64,000 nucleotides of DNA from Streptomyces sp. NBRC 110028 (GCF_001417735.1 NZ_BBUZ01000024.1:699798-763797); one strand, 5' to 3'. Shown: positions 46,806 through 63,026, numbered from the stretch's first letter. Numbers and translations: made by a program. The notes: generated by a model not told the origin, from the letters alone.

Positions 46806-47375
46806 TCAAAATTCGCCGTGTTGTTCCGTATCCTGTGCCCCCGCTGTCGCGATCAATTCGCTGAACAGCAGCTTGACCGCGGCGCGGACGCTCTGTGCGC
46901 GGATTCCGGCCCGGTCCCCCTCCAGCCGCAGCGCCGCGGCCGCCGGGCCGTTCGAGGGCCCGGCGACGGCCACGTGGACCGTTCCCACCGGCTGGCCGTC
47001 CTGCGGTGTGGGACCCGCCACACCCGTGGTCGCCACGCCCCAGTCGGCGCCCAGGGCGCGCCGTACGCCCCGGGCCATCTGCCGGGCTACCTCCGCGTCC
47101 ACCGCGCCGCGCTCGACCAGCAGGGTGCCGTCCACGCCCAGCAGCTCGCGCTTGAGGTCGGTGGCGTACGCGGTCACCGAGCCGCGGAAGGCGCGGGAGG
47201 CCCCGTCCACGGCGGTCAGCTCGGCGGCCACCAGGCCGCCGGTCAGGGACTCGGCGACGGCCACGGTCTGCCCGCGCCGCACCAGCAGCGCCAGCACCTC
47301 GGCCGCACCGCCCCCGGCCGCACCGCTTCCGGCCGCCGCACCGCCTCGCACCGCCGCCGTCTCCTCGCCGCTCAT
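46806..47375 (-). CDS. CinA C-terminal domain protein (nicotinamide-nucleotide amidase type)
   Basis: A 189-residue protein consisting only of the CinA amidohydrolase domain: AESLTGGLVAAELT, SVTAYATDLKRELL, ATTGVAGPTPQDG and GTVHVAV. The N-terminal MoeA-like half of long CinA is absent, as usual in Streptomyces. It may recycle NMN to NaMN. The start overlaps the pgsA stop by four bases (ATGA), so translation is coupled. Confidence 0.92.
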   Translation of the reverse strand: MSGEETAAVRGGAAAGSGAAGGGAAEVLALLVRRGQTVAVAESLTGGLVAAELTAVDGASRAFRGSVTAYATDLKRELLGVDGTLLVERGAVDAEVARQMARGVRRALGADWGVATTGVAGPTPQDGQPVGTVHVAVAGPSNGPAAAALRLEGDRAGIRAQSVRAAVKLLFSELIATAGAQDTEQHGEF

Positions 47376-48034
47376 AGGGCCGGTTCCTGCCCGGGCTCCT
47401 CCCCCACACCGCCGCTCCGCGCTGCGCGGCCCGCCCGGCGCAGCACCAGGGCCTGCCGTACGTAGTCGAGGCCGGTGAGGACGGTCAGGGCGACGGCCAC
47501 GGCCATCACCCAGAACCGCAGCGTGGCCAGCGGCCCGGTGAGCACGAGGATGTACATCCCCACGGCCACGCCCTGGGCGAGGGTCTTCATCTTTCCGCCG
47601 CGGCTGGCCGGGATGACCCCGATCCGGATCACCCAGAACCGCATCAGGGTGATCCCCAGCTCACGGAGGAGGATCACGCCCGTCACCCACCATGCCAGGT
47701 CGTCGAGGGCCGACAGACAGATCAGCGCCGCCCCCATGATCGCCTTGTCCGCGATGGGGTCCGCGATCTTGCCGAAGTCGGTGACCAGGTTGTACCGGCG
47801 GGCCAGATGCCCGTCGAACAGGTCGGTGATCATGGCGATCGCGAAGGCGGCCCAGGCGTAGGCGCGCCAGGCCGGGTCGTACCCGCCGTTGTGGAACATC
47901 AACAAAACGAACCCCGGCACCAGGACCAGGCGCGCCATGGTGAGGATGTTGGCGATGTTCCACAATCCGGCCGGCCGGGCGGCCGCGGCGGTCCGGTGGT
48001 GGCTCCCCGCGGCGGAGGCCGGGACGCCTGTCAT
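47372..48034 (-). CDS. pgsA: CDP-diacylglycerol--glycerol-3-phosphate 3-phosphatidyltransferase
   Basis: A 220-residue membrane enzyme of the CDP-alcohol phosphotransferase family for phosphatidylglycerol synthesis. The signature [21 protein letters not shown]...D is complete (DG-x2-AR-x8-G-x3-D-x3-D). Five or six hydrophobic segments are seen. ATG 48034 has gaggagg seven bases upstream and overlaps the rimO stop. It sits in the rodZ-like/rimO/pgsA/cinA operon. Confidence 0.93.
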   Translation of the reverse strand: MTGVPASAAGSHHRTAAAARPAGLWNIANILTMARLVLVPGFVLLMFHNGGYDPAWRAYAWAAFAIAMITDLFDGHLARRYNLVTDFGKIADPIADKAIMGAALICLSALDDLAWWVTGVILLRELGITLMRFWVIRIGVIPASRGGKMKTLAQGVAVGMYILVLTGPLATLRFWVMAVAVALTVLTGLDYVRQALVLRRAGRAARSGGVGEEPGQEPAL

Positions 48035-49527
48035 CTGGCCGCCTCCTCGGTACACACGCCGCCGCCCCGCTGCTCCAGCGGTTCCAGCGGCTCCGCGACG
48101 AGGTCCACTCCCTCCGCCGCGATCACCTTCGCTTCGACCATACGTCCCACGGCGGGCCGGGCCGACGTGCGCAGCAGGGTCTGCCCGTCGGTCTCGGGCG
48201 CCTGGTGGGCCGCCCGGCCCAGTACGGCACCGGTGTCGTCGATCTCGTCCACCAGCACCGCGACGGTCTCGCCGAGCCGCTCGTCCGCCCGCTGGGCGGT
48301 CAGCTCCTCCGCGAGCCGCGAGATGTGCTCCAGCCGCTCAGCGACCTCGTCCGGGTCGACCTTGTCCTCGTAGCCCGCGGCCTCGGTGCCGTCCTCGTCC
48401 GAGTATCCGAAGACGCCGATCGCGTCGAGCCGCGCCTCACTGATGAAACGCTCCAGCTCGGCCACGTCGTCCTCGGTCTCGCCGGGGAATCCGACGATGA
48501 AGTTCGACCGGGCGCCCGCCTGCGGCGCCTTGCCTCTGATCTGTTCCAGCAGGTCCAGGAAGCGGTCGGTGTCGCCGAAGCGGCGCATCCGGCGCAGCAG
48601 GCCGGGCGAGGAGTGCTGGAAGGACAGGTCGAAGTACGGGGCGACCTTCTCGGTCGAGGTCAGCACGTCGATCAGCCCGGGCCGCATCTCGGCGGGCTGG
48701 AGGTAGCTGACCCGGATCCGCTCGATCCCGTCCACCGCTGCCAGCTCGGGCAGCAGCGTCTCCAGCAGCCGGATGTCGCCCAGGTCCTTGCCGTAGGAGG
48801 TGTTGTTCTCGGAGACCAGCATGACCTCCTTCACGCCCTGCTCGGCCAGCCACCGGGTCTCGCCCAGCACATCGGAGGGCCGGCGGGAGATGAACGAGCC
48901 ACGGAAGGACGGAATGGCGCAGAAGGAGCACCGCCGGTCGCAACCGGAGGCCAGCTTCACGGAGGCGACGGGGCTGTTCCCGAGTCTGCGGCGCAGCGGG
49001 GCGCGCGGGCCGGAGGCCGGGGCGACACCGGCGGGCAGGTCCTCGGGCGGGGTGTCCTGGGCGTGGCCGGGCAGCGCCACGGCGGAGCTGTCCTGCCGCT
49101 CGGCGGGGCTGATCGGCAGCAGCTTGCGCCGGTCGCGCGGGGTGTGGGAGGCGTGGATGCCGCCGGAGAGGATGGTCTGGAGCCGACCGGAGATGTCGGT
49201 GTAGTCGTCGAAGCCGAGCACCCCGTCGGCCTCGGGCAGCGCCTCGGCCAGTTCCTTGCCGTACCGCTCGGCCATACAGCCGACGGCCACGACCGCCTGG
49301 GTGCGGCCGTGGTCCTTCAGATCGTTCGCCTCCAGCAGGGCGTCGACCGAGTCCTTCTTCGCGGCTTCGACGAAGCCGCAGGTGTTGACGACGGCCACGT
49401 CGGCGTCGGCGGCTTGCTCGACGAGCTCCCAACCGTCCGCCGCCAAGCGGCCTGCGAGCTCCTCCGAGTCCACCTCGTTACGGGCGCAGCCAAGAGTGAC
49501 AAGGGCGACAGTGCGGCGTTCGGGCAT
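48031..49527 (-). CDS. rimO: Ribosomal protein S12 methylthiotransferase RimO
   Basis: A 498-residue radical-SAM methylthiotransferase acting on Asp of ribosomal protein S12. Cluster cysteines are in [25 protein letters not shown] and [11 protein letters not shown]; the radical-SAM motif is CDRRCSFC. An insertion of about 50 Pro/Ala residues lies between the two domains (about 140-185). A TRAM domain ends the protein. ATG 49527. Related to MiaB in the same window. Confidence 0.93.
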   Translation of the reverse strand: MPERRTVALVTLGCARNEVDSEELAGRLAADGWELVEQAADADVAVVNTCGFVEAAKKDSVDALLEANDLKDHGRTQAVVAVGCMAERYGKELAEALPEADGVLGFDDYTDISGRLQTILSGGIHASHTPRDRRKLLPISPAERQDSSAVALPGHAQDTPPEDLPAGVAPASGPRAPLRRRLGNSPVASVKLASGCDRRCSFCAIPSFRGSFISRRPSDVLGETRWLAEQGVKEVMLVSENNTSYGKDLGDIRLLETLLPELAAVDGIERIRVSYLQPAEMRPGLIDVLTSTEKVAPYFDLSFQHSSPGLLRRMRRFGDTDRFLDLLEQIRGKAPQAGARSNFIVGFPGETEDDVAELERFISEARLDAIGVFGYSDEDGTEAAGYEDKVDPDEVAERLEHISRLAEELTAQRADERLGETVAVLVDEIDDTGAVLGRAAHQAPETDGQTLLRTSARPAVGRMVEAKVIAAEGVDLVAEPLEPLEQRGGGVCTEEAAR

Positions 49528-49595
49528 GGCCTCAGACTACTTTGTCACAGCGCCGCCCTCCGCTGGCAGGTCTGCCACCCCCGCCGCCGGGCTGG

Positions 49596-50429
49596 TCAGC
49601 CCGCTTCGGGATCGCCCTTGGTGTAGCTCAGACGCTGGACCGAGCCGCTGTGGCTCAGGTTCTTGACTTCCTTGCCGTTCACGAAGAGCTTGATCGCGCC
49701 GGCGTTGCCCAGCACCAGGTCGATGCGCTTGCTGTCGCTGAAGGTCTTGGACTGGCCCTTGCGCAGCACGCCCTCCTCCATCAGCCGCCCGTTGTGGTCC
49801 TGCGCGGAGATCCAGCTCTGGCCGTCCTCGGCGGTCAGCTTCACGGTGACCTTGTCCGCGGGGACGCCCGCGATGGCGCTCTCGGACGGCTCGGGCTTCC
49901 GCTCGCCGGACTTGCCGGGGCTGGCGCTGGGGCTGCTGGAGGTGGAGGCGGTCGGCTTGGCCGAGCCGGTCTCCCCGGCGACCGGGGACCCGTCGCTCTT
50001 CTCACCGCCACTGAAAAGCGTGAATCCGACGAATCCGACGACGGCGACGATCGCGGCGACCATCGCGGCCGTCCAGTTCGGCCGGCGGGGTTCGGGACGG
50101 ATGCGCTCGGCGTCGAACAGCGGCGCCGCGGGGGTCGGCTCGGGCCGGCCGCCGTGCTCGGCGTCGAACTGGTTGACCAACGCCTCCGCGTCGAGCCGGA
50201 CGGCGCGCGCGAGCACACGAATGTGCCCCCGGGCGTACACATCCCCGCCGCAGCGGGAGAAGTCGTCCTGCTCGATCCCCTGCACTATGGGGACGCGCAC
50301 CCGGGTGACGGAACTGACCTCGTCGACGGTCAGCCCCGCGGCGATGCGGGCCTGCTGGAGGGCGCGACCGACGGAAGGCCGGTCTTCTTCGGGGGAGTTG
50401 CCGTCTTCGAGATCGTTGCCGATGGACAC
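49596..50429 (-). CDS. RodZ-like membrane HTH protein
   Basis: A 277-residue bitopic protein: N-terminal HTH (RALQQARIAAGLTVDEVSSV), one transmembrane helix (AAMVAAIVAVVGFVGFTLF), a Ser/Pro/Ala/Lys-rich linker and a C-terminal DUF4115-type beta domain. This is the RodZ architecture linking the cytoskeleton to the envelope. GTG 50429 has aaagg eight bases upstream. It is located between ftsK and rimO, as in other Streptomyces, and may act in sporulation or growth. Confidence 0.85.
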   Translation of the reverse strand: MSIGNDLEDGNSPEEDRPSVGRALQQARIAAGLTVDEVSSVTRVRVPIVQGIEQDDFSRCGGDVYARGHIRVLARAVRLDAEALVNQFDAEHGGRPEPTPAAPLFDAERIRPEPRRPNWTAAMVAAIVAVVGFVGFTLFSGGEKSDGSPVAGETGSAKPTASTSSSPSASPGKSGERKPEPSESAIAGVPADKVTVKLTAEDGQSWISAQDHNGRLMEEGVLRKGQSKTFSDSKRIDLVLGNAGAIKLFVNGKEVKNLSHSGSVQRLSYTKGDPEAG

Positions 50430-50619
50430 GGGGGCGCCTTTCGAGCGTGTAGCCACCTGCTGGAGGTTCAGTCTAGGGGTGGGGCGAAAGGGTCGGGCAA
50501 GCGGGAGGACGGAGTTTGTCCGCCATCGGGATTGACCTGTGACCAAGATCCTGGGACGTCACTCCGCCACCTCCCTCAACTTGACGTCTCGGCAGGGGAA
50601 ACGGTTGCCCGCCTTACCC

Positions 50620-53412
50620 TTACGAGTGAGCATTACCGCGGATCACCGCGAGCACGCCATCCAATTCGTCCGGCTTGACGAGCACATCGCGCGCCTTGGA
50701 CCCCTCGCTGGGGCCGACCACGCCGCGTGACTCCATGAGATCCATCAGCCGGCCCGCCTTGGCGAACCCGACCCGCAGCTTGCGCTGGAGCATCGACGTC
50801 GACCCGAATTGCGTGGAAACCACCAGCTCAGCGGCCTGGCACAGCAGATCGAGATCATCGCCGATCTCCTCGTCGATCTCCTTCTTCTTCGACGTCCCGA
50901 CCGTGACGTCGTCCCGGAAGACCGGCGCCATCTGTTCCTTGCAGTGCGCGACGACCGCCTGGACCTCGGCCTCGGTCACGAACGCGCCCTGCATCCGGAC
51001 CGGCTTGCTCGCGCCCATCGGCAGGAACAGTCCGTCGCCCTTGCCGATCAGCTTCTCGGCGCCCGCCTGGTCCAGGATGACCCGGCTGTCGGCCAGCGAG
51101 GAGGTGGCGAAGGCGAGCCGCGAGGGCACGTTCGCCTTGATCAGACCGGTGACGACGTCCACCGACGGCCGCTGGGTGGCCAGCACCAGGTGGATGCCCG
51201 CCGCCCGGGCCAGCTGCGTGATCCGTACGATGGAGTCCTCGACGTCGCGCGGCGCGACCATCATCAGGTCCGCCAGCTCGTCGACGATCACCAGCAGATA
51301 CGGATACGGCTTGAGCTCCCGCTCGCTGCCCTCGGGCTCCTTCACCTTCCCGGCGCGCACCGCGGCGTTGAAGTCGTCGATGTGGCGGAACCCGAACGCG
51401 GCGAGGTCGTCGTAGCGGAGATCCATTTCGCGGACGACCCATTGCAGGGCCTCGGCCGCGCGCTTGGGGTTGGTGATGATCGGTGTGATCAGATGCGGAA
51501 TTCCCTCGTACGCGGTCAGCTCCACGCGCTTGGGGTCGACCAGCACCATGCGCACATCGTCCGGGGTCGCCCGCGCCATGATCGAAGTGATCAGGCAGTT
51601 GATGCACGACGACTTACCCGAACCGGTCGCGCCGGCCACCAGCACATGCGGCATCGTGGCCAGGTTGTGCGCCACGTAGCCGCCTTCGACGTCCTTGCCG
51701 AGCCCGACCACCATCGGGTGCGTCTCGCCCACCGAGTCGGCCGAGCGCAGCACGTCCCCGAGGTTGACCATCTCGCGGTCGCTGTTGGGGATTTCGATGC
51801 CGACCGCCGACTTGCCGGGGATCGGGCTGATGATCCGCACATCGGGGCTGGCGACGGCGTACGCGATGTTCTTGGTCAGCGCCGTGATCCGCTCGACCTT
51901 GACGGCCGGGCCCAGCTCCACCACGTAGCGGGTGACCGTCGGGCCCCGGGTGAAGCCGGTGACCGCGGCGTCCACCTTGAACTCCGAGAACACCTTCGAC
52001 AGCGACTCCACCACGGCGTCGTTGGCGGCGCTGCGGGTCTTGCCGGGGCCGCCGCGCTCCAGGAGGTCGAGCGAGGGCAGCGCGTAGGTGATGTCGCCGG
52101 AGATCTGCAGCTGCTCGGCGCGCGGCGGCAGCGGATCGCTCGGCTCGGCGGCGGTCCGGGTGAGGTCGGGGACCTCGGTCCGCCCGGACGCGGAATCGTC
52201 GGCCCGGCCCTTCTTGCCCTTGCCCGGCGCGCCGCCGGTGCCGGATGCGCCGTCGTGCTCGTCGTGCTCGCCCGAGATGCCGCTGCTGAGTCCGGCGACG
52301 AGCGGGGAGGGCTGGACGCCGTGCAGCACCGCGCCGTCCAGCGAGGCGGCCGCGGCGGCCGCCACGTCCACGGCGTCCATGGGGCGGTCCAGCGGGGGCT
52401 GGGCGGACGACGGTCGGCGCGACCGCCGGCGCTTGCGCAGAGCCTCCTCCTCGGCCTGCTCGGAGCCGTCGGCGCCATCCGCGCCCTCTTTCTCCAGCGA
52501 GGTCCTGCGAGGCCGCCTGGCGGGCTTCTCGCGCCATTCGTCGGCGTACCCGGCGTCGGCGCCGTCGCCGTCGTAGCCGTACGCCTGCTCCTCGTCCCGC
52601 ACCAGGCCGAGCCGGATGCCGAGCGACCGCAGCCGCTGCGGAATCGCGGCGACCGGGGTCGCGGTGACGACCAGCAGCCCGAAGACGGTGAGCAGCACCA
52701 GCAGCGGTACGGCCAGCACGTCGCCCATCGAGTAGATCAGCGGCCGGGAGACGGCCCAGCCGATCAGCCCGCCCGCGTCCTGGATCGCCGCGTCGCCCTG
52801 GCCGCGCCCGGGGGCACCGCAGGCGATGTGGACCTGCCCGAGGACGCCGATCACCAGCGCGGACAGGCCGATGACGATCCGCCCGTTGGCCTCGGGGCGT
52901 TCGGGGTGGAGGAACAGCCGCCCCGCGATCGCGCCCAGGAGTATCGGCACCACCAGGTCCAGACGGCCGAAGGCGCCGGTGACGAGCATCTCGACCAGAT
53001 CGCCGACCGGACCGTCGAGATTGGACCAGGTACCGGCCGCGACGATCAGGGCCACCGCGAGCAGCAGCAGCGCGCTGCCGTCCTTGCGATGGGCCGGGTC
53101 GAGCCCCTTCGCGCCGCGCCCTATGGAACGGAACATCGCCGCGACGGTGCGCGCGAGGCCCATCCAGACGGCGCGGGCGGCGCGGTACACACCGCTGGTG
53201 GCGTAGGGCGCGGGCGGCGCGGGAACCTTGGCGGCCGCCTTCTTCCTCGGGGCCGCCTTCTTCACGGGCGCGGTGGGCTTCTTGGCGGGCGCCTTCTTGG
53301 CCGCCGCCTTCTTCGCGGGCGCCTTCTTCACAGCGCCTCCGGGCTGCCCGGCGCGCTTCCTCGAGGTGCCCGCCGTGCTCTGGGAACCCTTGCCGGACGT
53401 ACGAGAGGCCAT
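50620..53412 (-). CDS. ftsK: DNA translocase FtsK
   Basis: A 930-residue septal DNA pump that clears chromosomes during sporulation septation. The N-terminal 50 residues are Lys/Ala/Pro repeats (KKAPAKKAAAKKAPAKK), followed by several transmembrane segments (about residues 100-270), a variable acidic/basic linker, and the motor with Walker A GATGSGKSSC, Walker B LLVIVDELADLMM and the C-terminal gamma winged helix (QRKLRVGFAKAGRLMDLME). ATG 53412 gives the N-terminus MASRTSGKG seen in Streptomyces FtsK. No strong ribosome site is visible. Confidence 0.96.
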   Translation of the reverse strand: MASRTSGKGSQSTAGTSRKRAGQPGGAVKKAPAKKAAAKKAPAKKPTAPVKKAAPRKKAAAKVPAPPAPYATSGVYRAARAVWMGLARTVAAMFRSIGRGAKGLDPAHRKDGSALLLLAVALIVAAGTWSNLDGPVGDLVEMLVTGAFGRLDLVVPILLGAIAGRLFLHPERPEANGRIVIGLSALVIGVLGQVHIACGAPGRGQGDAAIQDAGGLIGWAVSRPLIYSMGDVLAVPLLVLLTVFGLLVVTATPVAAIPQRLRSLGIRLGLVRDEEQAYGYDGDGADAGYADEWREKPARRPRRTSLEKEGADGADGSEQAEEEALRKRRRSRRPSSAQPPLDRPMDAVDVAAAAAASLDGAVLHGVQPSPLVAGLSSGISGEHDEHDGASGTGGAPGKGKKGRADDSASGRTEVPDLTRTAAEPSDPLPPRAEQLQISGDITYALPSLDLLERGGPGKTRSAANDAVVESLSKVFSEFKVDAAVTGFTRGPTVTRYVVELGPAVKVERITALTKNIAYAVASPDVRIISPIPGKSAVGIEIPNSDREMVNLGDVLRSADSVGETHPMVVGLGKDVEGGYVAHNLATMPHVLVAGATGSGKSSCINCLITSIMARATPDDVRMVLVDPKRVELTAYEGIPHLITPIITNPKRAAEALQWVVREMDLRYDDLAAFGFRHIDDFNAAVRAGKVKEPEGSERELKPYPYLLVIVDELADLMMVAPRDVEDSIVRITQLARAAGIHLVLATQRPSVDVVTGLIKANVPSRLAFATSSLADSRVILDQAGAEKLIGKGDGLFLPMGASKPVRMQGAFVTEAEVQAVVAHCKEQMAPVFRDDVTVGTSKKKEIDEEIGDDLDLLCQAAELVVSTQFGSTSMLQRKLRVGFAKAGRLMDLMESRGVVGPSEGSKARDVLVKPDELDGVLAVIRGNAHS

Positions 53413-53574
53413 GAGGGCGAGATTACCCGCGTCCGCCGTACGGAGCACGTATGGCATGGGTATCGGGCGCCACCGACGTCACACCCGTGTCGCGTCCGGG
53501 CGCGGCACCGGCCGGGCGGTGAGGGGAGAGTGACGGGACGTCAACGGCCGGGTGGCCGCGCGGTGGTGCCGCGC

Positions 53575-54249
53575 TCAGTTCTGCGAGGGAACCTGGCCGG
53601 CTCCACTGCCGGCGCCGGGCTCCAGCGCGTCCAGGGCCCGGCGCAGACCGGTGAGCTTGCGCTCCAGATGGGCGGCGGTGGCCACCGCCGCCGCGTCGGC
53701 CGACTCGTCCAGCTGCTTGGACAGCGCCTCGGCCTGCTCCTCCACGGCGGCGAGCCGCGCGGACAGCTCGGCCAGCAGCCCGGCCGACTCCTTGTCACCG
53801 GCGGCCGGCTGGCCACCCTCCAACTGCAGCCGCAGCAGGGAGGCCTGCTCCCGCAGCTGGCAGTTCTTCATGTACAGATCGACGAAGACCGAGACCTTCG
53901 CTCTGAGCACCCAGGGGTCGAAGGGTTTGGAGATGTAGTCGACCGCGCCCGCCGCATAGCCCCGGAAGGTGTGGTGCGGGCCGTGGTTGATCGCGGTGAG
54001 GAAGATGATCGGGATGTCCCGGGTCCGCTCCCGCCGCTTGATGTGCGCCGCGGTCTCGAAACCGTCCATGCCCGGCATCTGGACGTCCAGCAGGATCACC
54101 GCGAAGTCGTCCGTCAGCAGCGCCTTGAGCGCTTCCTCCCCTGACGATGCCCGCACCAGGGTCTGATCGAGCGCGGAGAGAATGGCCTCCAGCGCCAGCA
54201 GATTCTCCGGCCGGTCATCGACCAGGAGGATCTTGGCCTTCTGCACCAT
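53575..54249 (-). CDS. osaB: Osmoadaptation response regulator OsaB
   Basis: A 224-residue regulator with an N-terminal receiver (ILLVDDRPENLLALEAILS, phosphoacceptor Asp in VILLDVQMPGMDG, Lys in YISKPFDP) and a long coiled-coil C-terminus (about 135-205) without a DNA-binding domain. ATG 54249 has gaggagga upstream. In S. coelicolor osaB (SCO5749 from memory) is needed for aerial growth and osmotic adaptation. It is downstream of osaA on the same strand with a 297-bp gap, so it has its own leader. Confidence 0.9.
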   Translation of the reverse strand: MVQKAKILLVDDRPENLLALEAILSALDQTLVRASSGEEALKALLTDDFAVILLDVQMPGMDGFETAAHIKRRERTRDIPIIFLTAINHGPHHTFRGYAAGAVDYISKPFDPWVLRAKVSVFVDLYMKNCQLREQASLLRLQLEGGQPAAGDKESAGLLAELSARLAAVEEQAEALSKQLDESADAAAVATAAHLERKLTGLRRALDALEPGAGSGAGQVPSQN

Positions 54250-54280
54250 GCCCCGTCCTCCTCGTCCCGGCTTGGGGTCT

Positions 54281-54301
54281 CCCCAGCTCGAAGCGCTGGG
54301 G
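54281..54301. repeat. Short hairpin repeat in the osaB leader
   Basis: Arms ccccagc (54281-54287) and gctgggg (54295-54301) around tcgaagc, embedded in a gcttgggg...gggggaagc context that I recognise as a common short dispersed repeat in Streptomyces genomes. It lies 31 bp before the osaB start. Confidence 0.55.
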
Positions 54302-54546
54302 GAAGCACCGGGCGCCGCCCCAGGGGACGACTCCCTTGCGTCGCCCGTCCTTGTGCCGGTCATGGTAGCCGCACCCCGCTGTTCGCCACACCCTGTCACC
54401 GCGATGTCACTGTGCACGTAGCAGAAACGCGGCGGGAGACCAGAAGGTTCCCCGATTCCCGCGTTCCCACACGTGTTCGGCGACAGTCAGTCAACACCAC
54501 GATGGCATCCGGTGTCCCATCGGACACTCCCTCGCCGTTCACCTGG

Positions 54547-60081
<5,535 letters not shown>

Positions 60082-60292
60082 CGTGTCCCTCCCGCAGGGT
60101 TGACCATCCTCGTCGGGTTCTTCTTCCAGCTTGCCCAGTGTTTCACCATGGCCCAACCAGGCCATAACAGTTCGGCAGCATCGCACACCGACGACAGCAC
60201 TCTCCGGGTGGAATCACGGCGGACCGGCATTCGCGGGGGCGGTCGAGGTAAGTAACCTGGCATCCGGCCAGGCATCGGAGGGGCACTGCGTC

Positions 60293-62968
60293 ATGGGTGA
60301 GCAGTTCGCCGAGACACATATGAGGAGACCTGTGATCACCGCGCGGGCAGCCGCCACCTTCGAGCCGGTGGGACGCTCGGTCGCCGCCGCCCGCACCTTT
60401 GTCCGGGACACCCTGCAGGGCTGGGGCCTGACCGACATCGTGGACGACGCCGTCGTCCTCACCAGCGAACTTGTCACCAACGCGGTGGTGCACGCCGGCA
60501 CCACCGCCGATGTCGTGTGCATCCGCGCCGACACCGGCGTCCGCGTCGAGGTCGCCGACCGTTACCCCGAGCGGGAGGTTCCGCTCCAGAGCAACGGCGG
60601 CCACCACTTCGGCAGCCCCGACCGCGAGGGCGGCCGCGGTCTGCTACTGTGCGCCGCACTCGCGGCACGCTGGGGCGTCGAGTACACGGCCACCCACAAA
60701 CAGGTCTGGTTCCAGCTCGACTTTCCCGATCGGCCGGCCGGCACCCGGGCCGCCGGGCCCGCGCTGCCCGCCAGCGCCCTGCCGATCGCCGACTCCCGGG
60801 TCCGGGTCGCTGTCGTCCAGGTCGACAGCGACGGCCTCATCAGCGCCTGGAACGACGACGCTCAGGAACTGTTCGGCTACAGCCCGGAACAGATCGTCGG
60901 CAAGCCGCTCACCGATCTCGCCGCCTGGCCGCACACCCCCGGCACCAGCACCGGCGTCGCCGAGGCGCTCCAGCTCTCCCGCTGGGAGGGCTCGTACGGC
61001 ATCCGCGGCGCCGACGGCCGAGTCTCCCCCGTCTACGCCTCCCACCTGCGCATCCGCAATGCCGACGGCGACCCCTCCACCGTCTGTCTCCTGGTCCGCG
61101 ACCGTGAGCGCGCCGTGCTGCAGAGCCCGATGCGCGCCGCCGCGGCCGACACCTCCGACTCCTCCGAGCGCGGCGGCCCGTCCAGCGACGCCTTCGAGGT
61201 CTTCATCGGCTCCCCCGCCCCCGACGACCTCGACGGGCTGCTCCAGCGCACCGTCGAACGCGCTCGCGACATGCTCGACGGGGACGCCGCCTATCTGCTG
61301 CTCGCCACCGATGACGAGACCGAGCTGGAGGTGCGCGCCTCCACCGGACTGCCGTCCGCCCGTCAGCGGTTCGCCCGCGTCCCCGTCGAAACCGGCACCG
61401 GACGCTACGGATCGGCCCGGATGCCCGCCGTCCACGAGGACCTGTCCGCCGTCCCCGGTGCGGTGCCCCTGCTCGTCAACACCGGTATGCGCTCGGTCGT
61501 CACCGTCCCCCTCAAGGTCGAGGGGCGGCTCACCGGTTCGCTCGGCGTCGCCGCCGAGGGCCCCGGCCGCTACAGCAACGAGGAGGCGCTGCGGCTCCAG
61601 TTCGCCGCCGACCGCATCGCGCTCGCCGTCGAACGCGCCCGCCTCACCGAGTTGGAGCGGTTGCGCCGCGGCTCCCTGTCGTTCCTCGTCGAGGCCTCCG
61701 ATCTCCTCGCGGGCACGCTCGACCGCGACCAGACACTGGCCCTCATGGCACAGATGACGGTGCCCACCCTGGCCAGCTGGTGCGCCGTCTATACGGTCGC
61801 CGACCAGGCGTCCGATCCGGAGCTGTCGTACGTTCTGCACGAGGACGAGGACCGCATCGACGGGCTCAAGGCCCTGCTCACCAAGATCGACCCACCGGAG
61901 CAGGTGCCCACCGGCGGCGCCCGCGGCTGGACCGGCCCCTACGACGCGGCCCACGCGGCCGCGCTGCGCACCTCGCTGCGCAGCCTCAGCCTCGGCGACT
62001 CCGCCCGGCCCTCCTCCGGCCCGGGGGCCTCGCTCGCGACCGCCTCGGCGGTCGGCGGCGAGACGGTCGTCCTGCCGCTGGTGGCCCGTAACCGTGTCAT
62101 TGGCATGCTCACCCTCGGCAAGCCCACCGACGAGCACTTCCGCCAGGAGAATCTGGAGCTGGCCGAGGACCTCTCCCGCCGGGCGGCCCTCGCGCTCGAC
62201 AACGCGCGGCTCTACTCGGAGCGCACGGCCATCAGCCAGTCGCTGCAGCGCAGTCTGCTGCCGCCGGAGCCGCTTCCGGAGATCACCGGGGGTGTCGAGG
62301 TCGAGGTCATCTACCGCGCCGCGGGCGAGGGCAACGAGGTCGGCGGCGACTTCTACGACCTCTTCCCGATCAACGACAGCGCGTACGGCTTCGCCATCGG
62401 CGACGTCTGCGGAACCGGCCCGGAGGCCGCCGCGGTCACCGGCCTTGCCCGGCACGCGCTGCGGCTGCTGGCCCGTGAGGGCTTCGGCGGCCCGGCGGTC
62501 CTGGAGCGGCTCAACGCGGCGATCCTCGACGAGGGGGCCCGCAGCCGCTTCCTCACCCTGCTCTACGGGGAGCTGTGGCCGCAGCAGGACGGCAGCGCCG
62601 TGCTCAAGGTCGTCTGCGCCGGCCATCCGCTGCCGCTGCGACTGCGCCAGGACGGATCCATCGAGGCCGCGGCCGAGCCGCAGCCCCTGCTCGGCGTCAT
62701 GGACGACCTGGAGCTGTACGAGCAGACGGTGACGCTCGACCCCGGGGACGTCCTGCTGTGCGTCACCGACGGGGTGACCGAGCGGCGCGAGGGCACCAGG
62801 ATGCTCGGCGACGACGGCCTGGTGGACGTCCTGACCACGTGCACGGGGCTCAACGCGGGAGCGGTGGCCGCCCGGGTGCTGCGCGCGGTCGAGCGCTTCG
62901 CGGCCGAACCGCCGTCCGACGACATGGCGATCCTCGCGATGCGCGTCCCGGAGCGGCAGGACGCCTGA
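60293..62968 (+). CDS. osaC: Multidomain anti-sigma kinase/phosphatase OsaC
   Basis: An 891-residue soluble signalling protein: an N-terminal RsbW-type ATPase with LTSELVTNAVVHA at about residue 57 and GRGLLLCAALAARWGV, a PAS domain (about 170-275), two GAF-like regions (about 305-460 and 470-640), and a SpoIIE/PP2C phosphatase (GGDFYDLFPI at about 683, IGDVCGTGPEAA at about 702). OsaC of S. coelicolor (SCO5747) controls SigB after osmotic stress. ATG 60293 follows ggagggg; a GTG at 60332 is possible. It is divergent from osaA with 211 bp between. Confidence 0.92.
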   Translation: MGEQFAETHMRRPVITARAAATFEPVGRSVAAARTFVRDTLQGWGLTDIVDDAVVLTSELVTNAVVHAGTTADVVCIRADTGVRVEVADRYPEREVPLQSNGGHHFGSPDREGGRGLLLCAALAARWGVEYTATHKQVWFQLDFPDRPAGTRAAGPALPASALPIADSRVRVAVVQVDSDGLISAWNDDAQELFGYSPEQIVGKPLTDLAAWPHTPGTSTGVAEALQLSRWEGSYGIRGADGRVSPVYASHLRIRNADGDPSTVCLLVRDRERAVLQSPMRAAAADTSDSSERGGPSSDAFEVFIGSPAPDDLDGLLQRTVERARDMLDGDAAYLLLATDDETELEVRASTGLPSARQRFARVPVETGTGRYGSARMPAVHEDLSAVPGAVPLLVNTGMRSVVTVPLKVEGRLTGSLGVAAEGPGRYSNEEALRLQFAADRIALAVERARLTELERLRRGSLSFLVEASDLLAGTLDRDQTLALMAQMTVPTLASWCAVYTVADQASDPELSYVLHEDEDRIDGLKALLTKIDPPEQVPTGGARGWTGPYDAAHAAALRTSLRSLSLGDSARPSSGPGASLATASAVGGETVVLPLVARNRVIGMLTLGKPTDEHFRQENLELAEDLSRRAALALDNARLYSERTAISQSLQRSLLPPEPLPEITGGVEVEVIYRAAGEGNEVGGDFYDLFPINDSAYGFAIGDVCGTGPEAAAVTGLARHALRLLAREGFGGPAVLERLNAAILDEGARSRFLTLLYGELWPQQDGSAVLKVVCAGHPLPLRLRQDGSIEAAAEPQPLLGVMDDLELYEQTVTLDPGDVLLCVTDGVTERREGTRMLGDDGLVDVLTTCTGLNAGAVAARVLRAVERFAAEPPSDDMAILAMRVPERQDA

Positions 62969-63026
62969 CCACCCCGCGGCCGGGGCACCACCGGTGCCCC
63001 GGCACGGCAGCGCGGCTCAATACGAC

